Positions 62,026-64,000 of a stretch of DNA of 64,000 nt are shown one piece after another. The stretch is from a virus. A program made the translations under genes and the position numbers. The notes below the pieces were generated by a model. The model did no database searches, was not told where the DNA came from, and saw nothing but the letters and a program-made list of their open reading frames with translations. The stretch's first letter is position 1, and each line of letters begins with the position of its first letter. The DNA lies in the IMG/VR virus record IMGVR_UViG_3300042261_002385, positions 124,001 to 188,000 of that record. One strand, given 5' to 3'.

Positions 62026-62811
62026 ATGAAGAAAATTATGTTATCTGTTTATAACATACTCAAAGACTTGATTTTTTCTCAGAAGAAAATTGATAAATCA
62101 AAACTTCCATCTCAAGGACTTTTTTATAAAGATGACCTTAATATATTTATTAAAAGGGCAAAAGAAGAGGATATAAACGAGTATGAAAGAAATTTCGTAA
62201 AGAATAATTTAGGTCTAATAATTCAAAAAGTAAAACAGATAGTTGAAAATAATATTATTTTATCTAAAGGTTATTTATTTGAAGACCTAAAAAGTATAGA
62301 CGTTGTTTTCATTTTTCTTGAAATTGTAAAATATACTAAAAACCAAAGCATTGTCATAAATTATGTTGATGAAATTAATAACAAACTAGACGATATTGAG
62401 TTTAATCAAACTACATTTAACTATCATAAATTAAGTGACGAAGTTATGAAAAACTATAACCGTGAAGAAAAAAACTTTAAACTTAATGGATACACATACA
62501 CATTACCTTCAATTGGAGTAGAAAATAGTTTAACCTTCTTTTTGTTCCACAAATCAACATCACAAGATTCTCACGTTTATCAGAATCTTTTCTATGACTT
62601 CACATATTTTGTTGGAGATAAAAACTTTTTGACTTTTCAAGAGATTGAAAATCTGATACAAATTTTCAATCAAGATATTGAAAAAGAAGAATTAGAGAAA
62701 GTTAAAAAAACCTTAGAAGTCTTTATTCCGCTACAAAAATATTCTCTAATAAAAGACGGCAAAGAAATAGATATAAATTCTAAAATAGATTTAGAAAATA
62801 TCTGGAAATAA
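62026..62811 (+). CDS. T4 gp26-like baseplate hub/chaperone protein
   Basis: 261 residues. The segment KLPSQGLFYKDDLNIFIKRA then KEEDINEYE near residues 24-54 resembles the L-P-S-x-G-x-F-Y start found in gp26-type baseplate hub proteins of T4-like phages. The rest is helical. Homology is inferred from one segment. TTTAATATATA seven bases upstream. Confidence 0.55.
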   Translation: MKKIMLSVYNILKDLIFSQKKIDKSKLPSQGLFYKDDLNIFIKRAKEEDINEYERNFVKNNLGLIIQKVKQIVENNIILSKGYLFEDLKSIDVVFIFLEIVKYTKNQSIVINYVDEINNKLDDIEFNQTTFNYHKLSDEVMKNYNREEKNFKLNGYTYTLPSIGVENSLTFFLFHKSTSQDSHVYQNLFYDFTYFVGDKNFLTFQEIENLIQIFNQDIEKEELEKVKKTLEVFIPLQKYSLIKDGKEIDINSKIDLENIWK

Positions 62812-62836
62812 AAAAACCTCCCAATATGAGAGGTTT
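62808..62836 (-). terminator. Rho-independent terminator
   Basis: AAACCTC-loop-GAGGTTT followed by T run on minus, after the TROVE gene's stop; it overlaps the 3' end of the plus gene. Confidence 0.7.
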
Positions 62837-62840
62837 GAAG

Positions 62841-64000
62841 TTAAACGAGTGATATAGATTTAATATCATTATATAAAGCCATTTTATCAGTCTCCATAAG
62901 TTTCATAATATCAAAAACTTTATCAGAAAAACCAGCTAAACAAAAAACATTACTTTCAGGTAACTGTAAAGTTCCATAACCAGCCAAGTCCCAAGAGTAA
63001 ACAAACGGATTAGCATCAAATCTTTTCTTGTAAGCTTTGAACTCAGAAGAAGGACTAGTATAACCCACCCAACCTTGCATATCACTTAAAATAATAACTC
63101 GGTCATATTTTTTGTTTGCTTTTTGAAAAATTGATTTAAAGTTAGTTCCACCACCAGAATACTTGAAGCTGTTTCTGATAGACATAACAGAATCTAATGG
63201 ATTATATGATTTATAATTAGCATTTGTTGCAAAAGTCATAACATCACAGTTATTAACTTTAGCTAAAATAGCACCAAATAGTGACGCTATTTCAGATGCT
63301 CTACCCATCATAGAACCAGAAACATCCATAACTACTAGTGTTTCACCATCAAATTTAGGAACGTTCTGAACAGAAATTTCCAACGCTTGGTTGATAGCAA
63401 CTAAGACCTCTCTAACTTCTTTTGATTGACCAACTTTTTCAATCTCATCAAAAGCTGTAGTGAAACGAAAAGGTAAAACTCGTGATTTTTTAATTAAATT
63501 CTCATCAACTAACATCTCACAAGCAGCCTTAACAGATTGAGGAGACTGAGTAATTATGTTTCTTAGATTTCTAAGAAGAGCAAAATATCCAATCTTTCTA
63601 GTTTCAATCAACTCAGACCAAGCATTTGATTTTAAATCAGCTAATTCTTCTTCAGACTCAGCAACTTGACCAACTTTAGACAATTTAGCTTCCCAAGTGT
63701 CTGTATTTTTAAGTTCACCTTTAATAAGTAACTCAAGTGCCTCTTTATTTCTAAATGTAGGAACCGGGTGAACTAAATTTACAATATCCACAAGTTTAAC
63801 TTCTTTATTCTCACCTTTATACTTAGCTAATTGATAACCATCAAATTTATCAAAAGCCTTAGCAAATCCTTTTTTCAAAGCATTTGGAAACTTTGGATTG
63901 TCTTTTTCGGTTTTATAAGCCAAATAATAAGAAAGAATTTCGGTCATATCATCAACTCTAACGACAACTTTGTTGTAAAAATCTTTACCCCAATCAGCCC
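62841..64000 (-). CDS. TROVE-domain Ro60-like protein, 5' end beyond window
   Basis: Open to the right edge; the frame continues upstream of the in-frame ATG at 63947 (preceded by FYNKVVVRVDDM), so the N-terminus is missing. HEAT-like TROVE part with YFALLRNLRNI near visible residue 121, and a vWA domain with the MIDAS motif VVMDVSGSM (D208, S210, S212 from the internal ATG). GGGTNF and ILSDMQGW complete the metal site. Ro60 proteins bind misfolded and Y RNAs. A terminator follows. Confidence 0.88.
   Translation of the reverse strand, partial: ADWGKDFYNKVVVRVDDMTEILSYYLAYKTEKDNPKFPNALKKGFAKAFDKFDGYQLAKYKGENKEVKLVDIVNLVHPVPTFRNKEALELLIKGELKNTDTWEAKLSKVGQVAESEEELADLKSNAWSELIETRKIGYFALLRNLRNIITQSPQSVKAACEMLVDENLIKKSRVLPFRFTTAFDEIEKVGQSKEVREVLVAINQALEISVQNVPKFDGETLVVMDVSGSMMGRASEIASLFGAILAKVNNCDVMTFATNANYKSYNPLDSVMSIRNSFKYSGGGTNFKSIFQKANKKYDRVIILSDMQGWVGYTSPSSEFKAYKKRFDANPFVYSWDLAGYGTLQLPESNVFCLAGFSDKVFDIMKLMETDKMALYNDIKSISLV

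Noticed and set aside
1-64000. Replication origin, insertion sequences or attachment sites
   Set aside because: No clear iteron cluster, transposase, terminal inverted repeats or integrase was seen; GC-skew could not be computed here.

Overview
The window reads as part of a large, AT-rich, tailed-phage genome of T4-like (myovirus) character. UvsX, PhoH, a baseplate-type protein, long tail-fibre and appendage genes, and a large set of genes opening with a T4 internal-protein-like leader all point that way. The host is most likely a member of Bacteroidota. Shine-Dalgarno sites are nearly absent. Several non-structural genes sit behind sequences matching the Bacteroidota vegetative promoter (TTTG, about 20 bases, TAnnTTTG). 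A Bacteroidetes-type histone-H1-like small protein follows uvsX. Genes are packed with overlaps of a few bases, and no insertion sequence, CRISPR array or rRNA was seen.

Layout: 1-1875 holds the start of a very hydrophobic repeat protein running off the left edge. 1957-6137 (plus strand) has leader-bearing proteins, a nucleotidyltransferase-like protein and a compact family A polymerase-like protein. 6134-9372 (minus) has three leader-bearing proteins, a 2OG-Fe(II) oxygenase-like protein and small unknowns. 9379-28855 (minus) is a 19 kb appendage block: Asn-ladder beta-helix, two collagen-like proteins, several adhesin-type proteins and a 1895-residue protein ending in WxxG repeats. 28933-38035 mixes PhoH, a peptidase, a SHOCT protein, a P-loop kinase, a Nudix hydrolase, a TibC-like heptosyltransferase and a ligase. 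38092-42441 (minus) has a tRNA-like gene and an operon with SLOG, HAD and metallophosphoesterase proteins. 42515-49893 carries a complete cysteine synthase, a Vsr-like homing endonuclease, UvsX, a RuvC-like nuclease and a QueC-like protein. 49894-56285 is a cluster of leader-bearing proteins. 56282-60765 is a second fibre block with a duplicated gene pair. The right end holds a DNA methyltransferase, a gp26-like baseplate protein and a TROVE/Ro60 protein cut by the window edge.

Three systems-level patterns stand out. (1) About 16 genes on both strands start with M-[KR]-x-x-x-x-[YF]-x-x-F-[ILV]-x-E, resembling the T4 capsid-targeting sequence that ends at a prohead-protease site. Their downstream parts are unrelated (kinase, HAD fold, ankyrin repeats, Pro/Thr repeats), which suggests a large packaged and possibly injected protein cargo. 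(2) Most late-type genes have TTTAATATATA just upstream. In ten genes the start codon lies exactly four bases after it, implying leaderless mRNAs; in others the spacing is 6-8 or about 19-27 bases. (3) Host-type promoters precede some metabolic and RNA/DNA-handling genes, so the two classes probably mark early/middle versus late expression.

All functional calls are from reading translated motifs. No database search was run.
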